Shown here: piece by piece, positions 9,469 through 18,898 of the stretch
Position numbering within the stretch: the first letter of the stretch is position 1
Layout: each line of letters opens with the position of its first letter
DNA from: Stutzerimonas stutzeri
Lineage (GTDB): Bacteria; Pseudomonadota; Gammaproteobacteria; Pseudomonadales; Pseudomonadaceae
Assembly (NCBI RefSeq): GCF_024448935.1
Contig: NZ_JAMOIE010000005.1
Location: 1-64,000 of the forward strand
Reading direction: 5' to 3'
Length of the DNA stretch: 64,000 nt
The notes under the pieces: generated by a model
What the model was told of the DNA's origin: nothing
Seen by the model: only the letters and a program-made list of their open reading frames with translations
The model's database searches: none
Position numbers and translations under genes: made by a program

Positions 9469-10203
9469 ATGTCCGAGCCCATCAAGGTCCACAAGCAGCC
9501 GCAGGCTAATTGCAATGATTGCAGCCTCTCAGGCCTCTGCCTGCCGCTTTCGTTGAATAGGCAGGACATGGAATCGCTGGACGAAATCGTCAAGCGCGGA
9601 CGCCCCCTGAAGAAAGGCGAAACACTGTTTCGTCAGGGTGACCCGTTCAGTTCCGTGTTTGCCATCCGCTCCGGTGCCCTACGCACCTTCAGTGTCACGG
9701 ATGCCGGCGAGGAGCAGATCACCGGTTTCCACCTGCCGAGCGAGATGGTTGGACTGTCCGGCATGGACACCGAAACTTACCCGGTATCCGCACAAGCCCT
9801 TGAGACCACTTCGGTGTGCGAAATCCCCTTCGAACGCCTCGATGAGCTTAGCGTGCTGTTGCCGCAGCTGCGCCGCCAGCTAATGCGCATCATGAGCCGC
9901 GAGATTCGCGATGATCAGCAGATGATGATGCTGCTGTCGAAGAAGAGCGCTGACGAACGCATCGCGACCTTTCTGATCAATCTGTCGGCCCGGTTCAGTG
10001 CACGCGGCTTTTCCGCCAATCAGTTCCGCCTGCCCATGTCACGCAATGAAATAGGCAACTACCTCGGTCTCGCGGTAGAGACGGTTTCACGCGTGTTTAC
10101 CCGCTGCCAGGCGAGTGGCCTGTTGGAAGCGGAAGGCAAGGAAGTCCGAATTCGTGACTCCATCCGGTTGTGTGCCCTGGCGGGTGGAAACATGGACGCC
10201 TAA
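9469..10203 (+). CDS. anr: Anaerobic regulator Anr (FNR-type transcription factor)
   Basis: 244 residues from the ATG at 9469, the usual length of Anr; the open frame starts earlier at 9415 but the family start fits 9469. Anr is an oxygen sensor that carries a [4Fe-4S] cluster and, as a dimer, activates denitrification, arginine fermentation, cbb3 oxidase and hemN genes. The four cluster ligands are visible at C15, C18, C24 and C117. The cyclic-nucleotide-binding fold covers about residues 35-150. The helix-turn-helix has the recognition sequence ETVSRVF near residues 204-210, with E and SR as in FNR, so it should read TTGAT-N4-ATCAA. The order hemN-anr-apt is typical of Pseudomonas. Confidence 0.96.
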   Translation: MSEPIKVHKQPQANCNDCSLSGLCLPLSLNRQDMESLDEIVKRGRPLKKGETLFRQGDPFSSVFAIRSGALRTFSVTDAGEEQITGFHLPSEMVGLSGMDTETYPVSAQALETTSVCEIPFERLDELSVLLPQLRRQLMRIMSREIRDDQQMMMLLSKKSADERIATFLINLSARFSARGFSANQFRLPMSRNEIGNYLGLAVETVSRVFTRCQASGLLEAEGKEVRIRDSIRLCALAGGNMDA

Positions 10204-10213
10204 CGGAGCCCGC

Positions 10214-10762
10214 ATGATCTTTGATGAATTCGCCATCAAAACCCTGATCAGACCGGTTCCGGACTTCCCCAAGCCTGGCGTAGTGTTCCGTGACATCACG
10301 CCGCTGTTGCAGTCGCCGAAAGCTCTACGCATGGTGGCGGACAGCCTGATCCAGCGCTACGTCGAAAATGATTTTAGCCATGTCGGTGCGCTGGATGCCC
10401 GCGGCTTTATCATCGGCTCGATCATTGCCTACGAGCTGAACCGGCCACTGATTCTGTTCCGCAAAAAGGGCAAGCTCCCCGCCGACGTACTGGCGGCGTC
10501 CTACCGCACCGAGTATGGCGACGCCTACCTTGAAGTGCACGCCGACAGCCTCTGCGAAGGGGATTCGGTTTTGCTGTTGGATGACCTGATCGCCACGGGC
10601 GGGTCACTGGTCGCCGCTGCTCAGCTGGTTCGCCGCATGGGCGCTCAGATTCACGAAGCCGCAGCGATCATCGACCTGCCGGAGCTCGGGGGTTCTCGCC
10701 AATTGCAGGACATGGGCATTCCCACGTTCACCCTGACTGCATTCGAGCTCAACGAGCGCTAG
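10214..10762 (+). CDS. apt: Adenine phosphoribosyltransferase
   Basis: 182 residues from the ATG at 10214, 10 bases after anr. Apt makes AMP from adenine and PRPP (purine salvage, cytoplasm). The PRPP-binding loop is [12 protein letters not shown] at about residues 119-130, and the N-terminal [20 protein letters not shown] block is typical. It is probably co-transcribed with anr, given the short gap. About 180 bases separate it from the convergent mltF; there I see only a weak GCGCT/AGCGC inverted repeat at the apt stop and no clear terminator. Confidence 0.96.
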   Translation: MIFDEFAIKTLIRPVPDFPKPGVVFRDITPLLQSPKALRMVADSLIQRYVENDFSHVGALDARGFIIGSIIAYELNRPLILFRKKGKLPADVLAASYRTEYGDAYLEVHADSLCEGDSVLLLDDLIATGGSLVAAAQLVRRMGAQIHEAAAIIDLPELGGSRQLQDMGIPTFTLTAFELNER

Positions 10763-10942
10763 TCTCGAGCGCAGAAGGACCTCGGCGATACGCTGCGCAG
10801 CGCTGCTCGGCTTGCTGGCGTTCTGCTCATCTTCGCGTGCGGTCGACCGCGGAGCCATGCTGCAAGAGGCTATTCGATGAGAACGAGCGCCGATGGCTGC
10901 AAGCTGCCGAGCAGCTACTCGCCGCGAAGCGCGGCAACGGAG

Positions 10943-12355
10943 TCAATTGTTGGAAGCGCTCTGCGGCTCTGCTTCGAGTAGATACCGCTCCCGGGTGTAG
11001 GCCAGGTAGTACTTGTTCACGGCATTGACATAGCTGACCACACCCATGCCCATGCTCGACATGGCGACGCGCTCAACCTGGAAAAACCACTGGTCCGGGT
11101 TAAGGCCTCGACGGCGGGCCTCGGCACGCAGGCTCTGGACCCGCTGCGGCCCGAGATTGTAGGCCGCCAGCACAAACGCCATGCGCTCGCGCTCATTCAG
11201 CCTGGGGCTGGCAAAGAAGGTTTGGCGGATATTCGCCAGATACTTCGCACTGGCAAGCACGTTGTTATCCAGTCGGCCGATATCTTTCACACCCATGCTG
11301 TGAGCAGTCGCCGGCGTCACCTGCATCAGCCCGACGGCTCCGCCTGCACCGCGTGCCGACGGATCGAGCGTCGACTCTTTGAAGGCCAGCGCAGCCAGGT
11401 TGAGCCAATCGATCTCTTGCCGCCGGGCATGCCGCTGCAAGGTCGGACGGATTTTTTCCAGGCGCTGTCTGCCGACACGATCCAGCGGATACTGCACCCG
11501 ATAGAGCCGGCGGTAGACGCGAACGAATGCTGCATCCTGATTCTCAGGCGCGCTGTAGGTTTGGAGGAAACGGTCGATGCTCGCACGTAGCATTCCCGCA
11601 TCCTTTTGCACAAACCAGTGCATATCGGCGGGGTCGCCCAGCGTCAGCTGCGATTCGATGCGCAGCTTAGGCAATACTTTTGCCCAGCGCTCTGCAATGG
11701 GCTGCTCCACTACGGTAGCCGGATAGACGCCAGCCTGTACCATCTCCAGCACGTCCTCCACCGCCAACGTGGGGTCAACCCACTCGACGGCAATCGGTGC
11801 CCGTCCGGCTTGCATCAAGCTCCGATTGAGCTTCTCCAGCGCAGAACCCGCGGCGCTGCCGGCCGACAACGCCAGGCTACGACCTGATAGTTGCTCGAAG
11901 CTCTCATAACGAGGGCCACCCTGTCGACTCACCAACACCATTGGCACCTGAGCGATCACAGCACGGCTACGGCTTATCCGGCGCGCCGCACCTTGCGGCA
12001 AGATCTCTCCAGGGGCAACCAGATCACCCTCACCGCGTTGCAGCGCACCGAGCAACTGGTCCTTGGCCTTGGGGATGATCTTCAAGCTGATCGGCGTGCC
12101 CTTCGATCGACGATTGAGATACTGCTCGAAGGCGCGCAGGCGCACGTATTCCACACCGATGGGCTCGCCTTTGACCTCGCCGGAACTGTTGCGGCTTTGA
12201 TTGACCAGGACCCGGAGAACGCCACTGCGGCGAATATCGGCGAGATCGCGTACGGTATCCGCCGACTGCCAGGCTGGCGGCCCCATCACCCGTGCGACCG
12301 CCGGCCAGGGTGCAAGCATCAGCAGACACAGCAGCAGGGAACATAATCGGGTCAT
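10943..12355 (-). CDS. mltF: Membrane-bound lytic murein transglycosylase F family
   Basis: 470 residues from the ATG at 12355 (a GTG at 12397 in the same frame would add 14). The N-terminus is a signal peptide (MTRLCSLLLCLLMLAPWPAVA). A periplasmic solute-binding domain of the amino-acid type covers about residues 35-270, and a C-terminal transglycosylase SLT domain about 290-440. The catalytic glutamate lies in AFKESTLDP, followed by GAVGLMQVTPATA. Such proteins cleave the glycan strands of peptidoglycan to form 1,6-anhydro-muropeptides. Pseudomonas has two MltF paralogues; the position next to tatD and an MCP gene suggests the second one, but I cannot confirm this. There is no lipobox, so anchoring would depend on the N-terminus. 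Confidence 0.88.
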   Translation of the reverse strand: MTRLCSLLLCLLMLAPWPAVARVMGPPAWQSADTVRDLADIRRSGVLRVLVNQSRNSSGEVKGEPIGVEYVRLRAFEQYLNRRSKGTPISLKIIPKAKDQLLGALQRGEGDLVAPGEILPQGAARRISRSRAVIAQVPMVLVSRQGGPRYESFEQLSGRSLALSAGSAAGSALEKLNRSLMQAGRAPIAVEWVDPTLAVEDVLEMVQAGVYPATVVEQPIAERWAKVLPKLRIESQLTLGDPADMHWFVQKDAGMLRASIDRFLQTYSAPENQDAAFVRVYRRLYRVQYPLDRVGRQRLEKIRPTLQRHARRQEIDWLNLAALAFKESTLDPSARGAGGAVGLMQVTPATAHSMGVKDIGRLDNNVLASAKYLANIRQTFFASPRLNERERMAFVLAAYNLGPQRVQSLRAEARRRGLNPDQWFFQVERVAMSSMGMGVVSYVNAVNKYYLAYTRERYLLEAEPQSASNN

Positions 12356-12475
12356 TTCCGGGTATCGGCTCGAATGAGACAAAATGCACAGCGGCACCCT
12401 GCCGCAAGGGGGCGAAGACTCTCATAGCCTGCGCCCGGCCGCCAGCGGTACCTTCTAACAGACTTTAATTAGCAG

Positions 12476-12505
12476 TTGCAACTGACTGATTTTTATCTAT
12501 ATATT
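12476..12505 (+). promoter_or_regulatory. AT-rich predicted promoter of the tatD-type gene
   Basis: TTGCAA (12476-12481) and TATATA (12498-12503) or TATATT (12500-12505) give a -35/-10 pair with 16 or 18 bases between them. They sit in an unusually AT-rich stretch (about 12460-12515) between the divergent mltF and the hydrolase gene at 12530. Confidence 0.55.
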
Positions 12506-12529
12506 TTGATATCATAAGCGAGACGCGTC

Positions 12530-13342
12530 ATGCAACTTGTCGACATCGGCGTCGACCTCACCCACCCAACGTTTGCCCGTGACCCCCGTGCAGTGGTACA
12601 GCGCGCCTACACGGCGGGCGTCACACAATTGGTCTTGACCGGCACTAGCCTTGCTGAAAGCGAAGCGGCACTGGCCCTCTGCCGGGAGCTGGATGAAGGC
12701 CGGCAACGGTTGTTCTGTACCGCAGGTATCCACCCTCATGACTCGAGCCAATGGACGTCCGGTACCCGCGCACAGCTCGAAGCCCTGCTCGCCGAACCCG
12801 AGACGCGCGCGGTCGGCGAGTGCGGACTGGATTTCAACCGGGATCTGTCCCCTCGCGCACAGCAGGAGCGGGTCCTGGAGGAACACCTGCAGTTGGCGGT
12901 AGAAACCGGCCTGCCGGTGTTTCTTCACGAGCGCGACGCCGATCAGCGTCTGGCACAAATACTTCGACCGTTCCGTGACAAGCTCAGCGCTGCGGTCGTG
13001 CACTGCTTTACCGGCGAGAAACGCGCGCTCTATGCCTACCTCGATCTCGACCTCCACATCGGCATCACTGGCTGGATATGTGATGAGCGCCGCGGCACTC
13101 ACCTGCATCCATTGGTGCGCGACATCCCTGAGGCTCGCTTGATGCTCCAAAGCGATGCACCCTACCTGCTGCCACGCACGCTGCGGCCGAAACCTAAAGG
13201 TGGCCAGAACGAGCCGGCATTTCTTCCTGAAGTACTCCGTGAAGTGGCGCAGCATCGAGGCGTCAGCGAGGAACAGCTGGCGCAGAGCACGACGCGCTGT
13301 GCTCAGAAATTCTTCCGCATCGAGCCGCTGAATCAACCCTGA
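12530..13342 (+). CDS. TatD-family metal-dependent DNase/hydrolase
   Basis: 270 residues, a complete TatD-type TIM-barrel. TatD proteins are divalent-metal-dependent 3'-5' exonucleases that act in DNA repair or degradation. The metal-binding pattern is partly visible: [12 protein letters not shown] (about residues 96-107), FLHERDAD, a VHCFTGE block near residue 160, and [11 protein letters not shown] near 206. The usual N-terminal H-x-H is replaced here: the protein begins [15 protein letters not shown], with D-L-T-H in place of the common D-x-H-x-H, as in the E. coli TatD subgroup. The start ATG fits the N-terminus of the family. The gene is divergent from mltF. Confidence 0.88.
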   Translation: MQLVDIGVDLTHPTFARDPRAVVQRAYTAGVTQLVLTGTSLAESEAALALCRELDEGRQRLFCTAGIHPHDSSQWTSGTRAQLEALLAEPETRAVGECGLDFNRDLSPRAQQERVLEEHLQLAVETGLPVFLHERDADQRLAQILRPFRDKLSAAVVHCFTGEKRALYAYLDLDLHIGITGWICDERRGTHLHPLVRDIPEARLMLQSDAPYLLPRTLRPKPKGGQNEPAFLPEVLREVAQHRGVSEEQLAQSTTRCAQKFFRIEPLNQP

Positions 13343-13452
13343 ACCGGCTCAAGCCCAACCACTTTCGGCCGTTAACAGAACGGGTTCGCAAAAAGGCGGC
13401 GATGCCACTGCGCGACGAACCGTTCCTGTCATCGACATAAGAAGGGCATGCA

Positions 13453-14925
13453 ATGGCTGTATGGATTCGCGATCTCTCACTGAAGTACAAGTTCTGGGCG
13501 CTGAACCTGGTGTCGTTCGCTACCACGCTGCTACTGGTGCTCTTTGCCCTGCAACTCGAACAGCAGTCGCGAAGCCACGATGCACAGAACAATGCGCAGC
13601 AGTTGGCGGCTCTGCTACAGGCCTGGCCAGAAGGCTCCGCACCCCCTAGGGATGCCGACATTCAAGTATTTCCGGCTGGTCAGGCAGTTGCTATCGAGGG
13701 GCAACCGGTAGCCGCCCGCCAAGGGTGGGTTGCAATCGAACATGACCGGCTGTTCGGCAAGACACCGATCGTGGGCGCCCAACTGGTGGTCCGACCGGGC
13801 GGGGACACCCTGGCCGTGCTGGCTCGTGTGCCCAGCACCATGCAACTGCTGGGTGAACATTTCTTTAGCTACGCCGTTGCTGTTGCTGTGCTGATGCTGG
13901 TGCTGCTGGCCGCATCACAGTTGTTGATCCACTTCCTTCTGAGCCATCTCAACACGCTCAAGAACGTGATGGTGCATGTCGAGCGCAGCGGCGACCTGTC
14001 GATGCGAGTACCTTTGGCCAGCGCTGATGAAGTCGGCGAGATGGCTGCGGCATTCAACGCGATGCAAGCCGGTTACCAACGCATTGTCAGCACCGTTGCC
14101 CAGGCCGCGACCCGCCTCGATGACGGAGCCGCTCGACTGGCATCAAGCATGAGCGAGGTCCGCCAGGGCATGCTCGGCCAGCAGAGCGAAACCGACCAGG
14201 CAGCGACTGCGATCAACGAGATGACCGCCACTGTCCACCACATCGCCGAACACGCCAGGGAGACGCGCAACCAGTCGCAGAGTGCCGACCGCCTCGCAGG
14301 CAACGGGCAGAATGTCGTGGGACGGGTCGAGCGCTCTATATCCAGCCTGTCGCAGGGCGTCCAGCAAACGGCCGAAACAATCGGCCAGCTTGCCGCCGAC
14401 AGCCAGAAAATCAACGGCGTGGTCAGCGTCATCCACAGCATCGCCGAACAAACCAATCTGCTGGCACTGAACGCGGCGATTGAAGCCGCACGTGCCGGTG
14501 AAATGGGCCGCGGCTTCGCTGTGGTTGCAGATGAAGTGCGCAACCTGGCCAAACGCGTTCAGGTGTCGACTGACGAGATCACCCAGATGATCACCGGCCT
14601 GCAAGCCATGACCCGCGACGCCGTCGAATTCATGCAGGAAAGCTCACTCAAGGCAGACGACTGCATGCGCGAAGCACGCGACGCAGGACTCGCGCTCGAA
14701 GCCATTACTGCGGCAGTCGCACAGATGCGCGAAAGCAACACGCAAATTGCCGTGGCCGCTGAACAACAGAGCGAAGTTGCCGAGGAGCTGAACCGCTCGG
14801 TCACCGGCATTCGCGACGTCACCGAGCAAACGGTCCAGCAAACCGTCGAATCGGCAAACACCAGCGCAGAGCTCGCGGCGCTCTCCGGCGAACTCAGCAA
14901 AGCGATTCACCAGCTCAAGCTTTGA
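13453..14925 (+). CDS. Methyl-accepting chemotaxis protein
   Basis: 490 residues. The layout is a membrane helix (about residues 15-33), a short periplasmic domain (about 35-135), a second membrane helix (about 138-160), a HAMP domain (about 160-215), and the MCP signalling domain with the hairpin tip [20 protein letters not shown] (about 334-353), which is almost invariant. It should relay a ligand signal to CheA/CheW. The periplasmic part is only about 100 residues and matches no large ligand-binding family I recognise, so the stimulus is unknown. The ATG at 13453 has the ribosome site GAAGGG at 13441-13446; an out-of-frame ATG at 13448 overlaps it. Confidence 0.94.
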   Translation: MAVWIRDLSLKYKFWALNLVSFATTLLLVLFALQLEQQSRSHDAQNNAQQLAALLQAWPEGSAPPRDADIQVFPAGQAVAIEGQPVAARQGWVAIEHDRLFGKTPIVGAQLVVRPGGDTLAVLARVPSTMQLLGEHFFSYAVAVAVLMLVLLAASQLLIHFLLSHLNTLKNVMVHVERSGDLSMRVPLASADEVGEMAAAFNAMQAGYQRIVSTVAQAATRLDDGAARLASSMSEVRQGMLGQQSETDQAATAINEMTATVHHIAEHARETRNQSQSADRLAGNGQNVVGRVERSISSLSQGVQQTAETIGQLAADSQKINGVVSVIHSIAEQTNLLALNAAIEAARAGEMGRGFAVVADEVRNLAKRVQVSTDEITQMITGLQAMTRDAVEFMQESSLKADDCMREARDAGLALEAITAAVAQMRESNTQIAVAAEQQSEVAEELNRSVTGIRDVTEQTVQQTVESANTSAELAALSGELSKAIHQLKL

Positions 14926-14954
14926 GCGCATCTGCGTGTACCGATAGCCTATTG

Positions 14955-14980
14955 GCCCGCTGGCGCAAGAGCCAGCGGGC
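14955..14980. terminator. Bidirectional hairpin between convergent genes
   Basis: A perfect 10-base-pair inverted repeat (GCCCGCTGGC, 14955-14964, with GCCAGCGGGC, 14971-14980; loop GCAAGA) lies between the MCP stop and the thioesterase stop. No T-run follows on either side. It probably limits read-through in both directions. Confidence 0.6.
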
Positions 14981-14990
14981 GGCGCTCGGC

Positions 14991-15788
14991 TTATCCGAAG
15001 ACGGTTACCGTCTGCCGACTCAATGCAACCAATTCACCGTTGCCGGTCCATAACGCGGCCGCGCAATGACCGTAGCCATCCTGAGCATGCTCGATCACCG
15101 CGCGGTACCGGCACCATTCGTGGGTATCGAGTATTGGCAGTGGCTGGACAAACTCGATGGTCCAGGTCAGCGAGCTGCCCGGCGCGAAACTGTTCAGGTG
15201 TGGCAGCACGGCCGGTGGCCATGCGTCGACCAGCGCAAGCAGATGCGAGACGGTTACCGGCTCCCGGTCGACCTCGCCACGCTGACGAACCCATCCGCCC
15301 ATTTCTCGCGAGGTATTACCTGAGAAAGGCAGACCGCCAATGCCCCAGCGCATGGCGAGATGGCGGGCAAACTCAGGTGTTGCGCCGCTGATGTAGGGCA
15401 GCTCCTGGCAGGCCTCCACCGGCGGCAGTTCAGGCGCCGGCTCAGCCTCCACCCTGACGGCGGAAACACGCGCTGCGCCGAAGCTGCCTTGCACCAGAGT
15501 CACCACCTGGCCGTTCTGGATGGCACGGCCAAGTACCTGACTGACCGCCTTGCCTTCACGCAGCACTTCAGCCTCGAAGCTGACAGGCACATCAACCGCA
15601 AGCGGCCCAACAAAGCTGATCGACAGCGACCGCACCGGACGATCACTCGGCACTTTCGCCTGCATGGCCTCAAATACCAGCGCCGCGGCCAGCCCTCCAA
15701 AACCGGCCCGGCCTTGCCCCCAGCTGGCAGGCACGACGACACCTTGAGGGGTTTCATGCACGGCGTGTAGCAGTTCGGACAGGGTCAT
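14991..15788 (-). CDS. Acyl-CoA thioesterase, TesB-like double hotdog
   Basis: 265 residues, with two hotdog halves as in TesB/ACOT8-type thioesterases. The N-terminal half contains GQGRAGFGGLAAALVF at about residues 24-39 (the central helix of the first hotdog) and RSLSISFVGPL near 54-64. The C-terminal half contains LNSFAPGSSLTWTIEFVQPL near 199-218. Members hydrolyse acyl-CoA to free acid and CoA; the chain length preferred here cannot be read from sequence. It stands alone, convergent with the MCP gene. Confidence 0.8.
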   Translation of the reverse strand: MTLSELLHAVHETPQGVVVPASWGQGRAGFGGLAAALVFEAMQAKVPSDRPVRSLSISFVGPLAVDVPVSFEAEVLREGKAVSQVLGRAIQNGQVVTLVQGSFGAARVSAVRVEAEPAPELPPVEACQELPYISGATPEFARHLAMRWGIGGLPFSGNTSREMGGWVRQRGEVDREPVTVSHLLALVDAWPPAVLPHLNSFAPGSSLTWTIEFVQPLPILDTHEWCRYRAVIEHAQDGYGHCAAALWTGNGELVALSRQTVTVFG

Positions 15789-15886
15789 TCCTACCTCGGC
15801 TCGTTGTTATTGCGGTTCATCTTATCGCTGCGCAGACCCGCGCAGGCATCGCCGAACACCTGGTGATGTCATGCCATCTCGAGCAG

Positions 15887-17908
15887 CTATGGGTTGTCGC
15901 CGTCGATGCCACCCCGCGGCTTGCTCACAGTGGCACGCCAAGGCAGCTGGCGTCGCAAGCTGCCGAGTGCAGCCTTCATCTCTGCCAGGTCGGTTGGCTG
16001 CCCCGCATAGCGGGCCTGTTCGTACAGTCCAGCGAACGCTTGAATCGGGTCGGCAGCACCCGGCAGCCGCTCTGCTGCACGTTGGGCGAAGTCACGCGCG
16101 CCCTCGCCTGCGCGCCGTGCCACGCCATGCCGCGCCAGCAATTGTTCGAAGCGCTGGAACTGGCGCAGTTGCGCATCCTGTTCCCGGCGCCAAGGTTTCA
16201 GGAGCCCAAGCGCCAGCAGGACAACCAGCAAGGCCCCCATGGCCACCGTCATTAAACCGAGTGTGCGGGCGTCGACTTTGCCGAACAATCCTTGCAGTAC
16301 CTCCAGCTGCCGTTCGCCCTGGTAATCAAGGACCCAGCGCTGCCAGCCGTAATTGAGGCTGTCCCAGCCGAAACGCAGGTCGTTCAGCCAGCCAATGTCG
16401 CGGTAGCGCCGGAGGTCCATCATGGCGCCTTCGATCAACTCCTGCTCAGCGCCAAGCGCCTCCTCCAGCCCGCGCTCGATCCGTTCCGGCGCGACCTGGA
16501 ATGTCGGATCCACACTGACCCAACCGCTGCCCGCCTGCCAATATTCAACCCAGGCATGGGCATCAAGTTGACGCACCGACAGGTAGTTGCCCGAAGGGTT
16601 GACCTCCCCACCCTGATAGCCAGCGACCACCCGCGCGGGGATACCGGCCGCGCGCAGCACGAAGGTCATCGCGCCTGCGTAATGAATGCAAAATCCGTTC
16701 AGCGTATCGAAGAGAAAACCGTCGACGATGTCCTCGCCCACCGGCGAAGGGCGCAAGGTATAGCTGTACGGCTGCCGGTTGAAATGGCTGAGCAGCGCTT
16801 GCACCGTTGCCTTGGGCGCCTTATGCGCGCGTCGCAGCTCCGCCGCCCAGGCCCTACTGCGTAAGTTGCCTGTGGACGGCAGTTGCAAAGCCCTTCCCAG
16901 AACAGCAGGTCCGGCATTTGGCTCGCGCAGTGCCTCCGGCCAGGAAGTCGCCTGGTACAGCAGCGGTTTGTCGACTGGCCGAGGGCGCGCCAGGTGGAAA
17001 TCACTCATCAGTCGCACATCGCCCGCGTCGACCTGCGCTACGTCCAATCCATACAACCACGGCCGCCCACTGGGCTGCATGACGATGCTGTATGCAACCG
17101 GTGCGCCCCGCGGTGACCATTCCGGGGTCTGCGGAAGCTTCGATGTGAAAGACTGCGACCATCGCCGTCCATCAAAGCGTTCAAAGGTCACTGCTCGCCA
17201 GTACAGCTGATCCCTGTCAGGGATCGGGCCCTCGAAGCTGGCGCGAAATGCCAGGGCATTCGAGCGACTCAGTTCGGCCATATCGCCTGGCGACATGCTG
17301 TCAGCCAGGCCGGTCACGCCGCGATCCTTCGGCTGAGGCAATGACCAAAGCGGCCCTAGACGCGGAAACAGGACGAACAGCACCAGCATCAGTGGGATCG
17401 CCTGCAGCAGCAACGAGCCGGCCAGTCGCAGCGTCGGCCAGGGATGAGTGCCCGCAGGGCTCTGCTGTAGGCCGATCATCGCCGCCAGCAGCGCGGTGAT
17501 CGGCGCCAGGCTGTAAACCCCGGCGAGCAGGTCGTCATTGAACAGATAGCTGGTGACCACGGCAAAGAAGCCGAGAAAGACCAGTACCAACGCATCGCGA
17601 CGACTGCGCATTTCCACCAGTTTGAGAATAAACGCCGCGATCAGCAGCACCACGCCTGCATCGAGCCCGATCAGCCCTCCGCGTGAGAAATAAACGCCAA
17701 ATGCAGCGCCCAGCATCATCAGTGCCTTTACCCAGCCCCGCGGGTATGGAGCGCGCATGCGGAAGATCTGCACCCGCCAGATCGCGCAACCCAGCCAGAG
17801 GCCGATGATCCACAGTGGCAGATGAGCCAGATGCGGCAGGATGACCAGCACCTGCGCGACCAACAGCCAGACCAGGCCGTTGCGTGGGATAGGCTGCAAG
17901 CTGCTCAT
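15887..17908 (-). CDS. tgpA: Transglutaminase-like membrane protein TgpA
   Basis: 673 residues from the ATG at 17908 (a TTG 48 bases upstream would lie inside the preceding gene). The N-terminal third is a membrane domain with about six helices. A periplasmic transglutaminase-like domain follows at about residues 320-540, and a last membrane helix precedes a cytoplasmic DUF4129-like tail. The likely catalytic triad is Cys in NGFCIHYAGAMTF, His in DAHAWVEYW and Asp in SVDPTF. In P. aeruginosa TgpA is reported as essential for growth. The natural substrate is unknown. Its start overlaps the stop of the DUF58 gene (ATGA), and moxR, DUF58 and tgpA form one operon. Confidence 0.92.
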   Translation of the reverse strand: MSSLQPIPRNGLVWLLVAQVLVILPHLAHLPLWIIGLWLGCAIWRVQIFRMRAPYPRGWVKALMMLGAAFGVYFSRGGLIGLDAGVVLLIAAFILKLVEMRSRRDALVLVFLGFFAVVTSYLFNDDLLAGVYSLAPITALLAAMIGLQQSPAGTHPWPTLRLAGSLLLQAIPLMLVLFVLFPRLGPLWSLPQPKDRGVTGLADSMSPGDMAELSRSNALAFRASFEGPIPDRDQLYWRAVTFERFDGRRWSQSFTSKLPQTPEWSPRGAPVAYSIVMQPSGRPWLYGLDVAQVDAGDVRLMSDFHLARPRPVDKPLLYQATSWPEALREPNAGPAVLGRALQLPSTGNLRSRAWAAELRRAHKAPKATVQALLSHFNRQPYSYTLRPSPVGEDIVDGFLFDTLNGFCIHYAGAMTFVLRAAGIPARVVAGYQGGEVNPSGNYLSVRQLDAHAWVEYWQAGSGWVSVDPTFQVAPERIERGLEEALGAEQELIEGAMMDLRRYRDIGWLNDLRFGWDSLNYGWQRWVLDYQGERQLEVLQGLFGKVDARTLGLMTVAMGALLVVLLALGLLKPWRREQDAQLRQFQRFEQLLARHGVARRAGEGARDFAQRAAERLPGAADPIQAFAGLYEQARYAGQPTDLAEMKAALGSLRRQLPWRATVSKPRGGIDGDNP

Positions 17909-18867
17909 TGCGGCGTCACCGACTGCTGGCCGAACAGCGCCAGTACTCGCAGGCAACGGTTACGGTGCTCAACGCCCACAGCGGCCTCGATGGTGGTTTC
18001 CCCCACTCGGAGGGCGAAGGGCTGCTGGCGCGACGACAGTTCCACGACCCAATGACAGAGCAACGACAACCGGGATTCGATATCGCCGACGAGTTCATCG
18101 AAATCCAGGAGCGGGTCCTCACCGGACAGCGCAGTGAAATCCTTCACCAGCAAGCCTTGACCGCGCGAGTAGGCTTTCCAGTTCAAGCGCTTTCTCGAGT
18201 CGCCTGGTTGCCAGGGACGCAAGCCCTGGTAATCGTCGATGCCGCTGCCCTGCGCCCGTGAACCTTCACCGCTCTCTTCGTCCAGCCCGACGGCCCGAGG
18301 CAGATCGCCCGCGAGTGGGCGTGGGTACACCAGCGCGGCAAGCTGCAAATCCACCCAGCTCCACGCCACGAGAATGCCCAAGGGGAATCTACTCTCAACG
18401 CGCAACCGTCCTGGTCGTAGCCTGCCACGACGCTCGGTGGGCAGGCTCAGCTGCAGTTCGCAGGTGCCTGCGGCTGGCACGTCAACCAACTGCAGGCCGC
18501 TTTTGGGCCATCCGACCGAGACGGCTTGATACAGGCGTCCGCGACTCTCCAGGCGTACCCGCAAACACGCCTGCTCGCCAAGAAAAACCGCCTCCGCCCC
18601 CCCGGCCTGCAATTCGAGACCCGCCAGGTTGCGCCAGGTATGCAGAATCGCCACGACAAATACCGAGCCCAGCAAAAACGTCAGGGCATAAGCCAGACTG
18701 TTCTCGTAGTTGATCGCGGCAAGCAGCATCAACAGCAGCGCGGCCAGGAAGCTCATCCCGACCGCTGTGGGCATGATGAAGATACGCCGCTGGTTGAGGC
18801 GTACGCCAGGACCCGGAGGGATGCGTTTCAGCAGCCAGCGGTCTCGTATCCGTGGTAGCACTCGCAT
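17905..18867 (-). CDS. DUF58 domain-containing protein
   Basis: 320 residues from the ATG at 18867. Two membrane helices lie near the N-terminus (about residues 32-75). The DUF58 signature is visible in the second half: GSGIDDYQGLRPWQPGDSRKRLNWKAYSR at about residues 205-235, given here only as key pieces (DDYQGLRPWQPGD, then NWKAYSR). DUF58 proteins occur with MoxR AAA ATPases and transglutaminase-like proteins in a widespread operon of still unclear biochemical function, thought to be a MoxR-driven chaperone or assembly system. The 4-base overlap with tgpA and the short gap to moxR support co-transcription. Confidence 0.9.
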   Translation of the reverse strand: MRVLPRIRDRWLLKRIPPGPGVRLNQRRIFIMPTAVGMSFLAALLLMLLAAINYENSLAYALTFLLGSVFVVAILHTWRNLAGLELQAGGAEAVFLGEQACLRVRLESRGRLYQAVSVGWPKSGLQLVDVPAAGTCELQLSLPTERRGRLRPGRLRVESRFPLGILVAWSWVDLQLAALVYPRPLAGDLPRAVGLDEESGEGSRAQGSGIDDYQGLRPWQPGDSRKRLNWKAYSRGQGLLVKDFTALSGEDPLLDFDELVGDIESRLSLLCHWVVELSSRQQPFALRVGETTIEAAVGVEHRNRCLRVLALFGQQSVTPQ

Positions 18868-18898
18868 AGCCGCCCCCGTCAGTCCGGCAGAGGCGGCA

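Noticed and set aside
17909-17956. Upstream TTG start for tgpA
   Set aside because: It would extend tgpA 48 bases into the DUF58 gene; the ATG overlapping the DUF58 stop is the normal arrangement.
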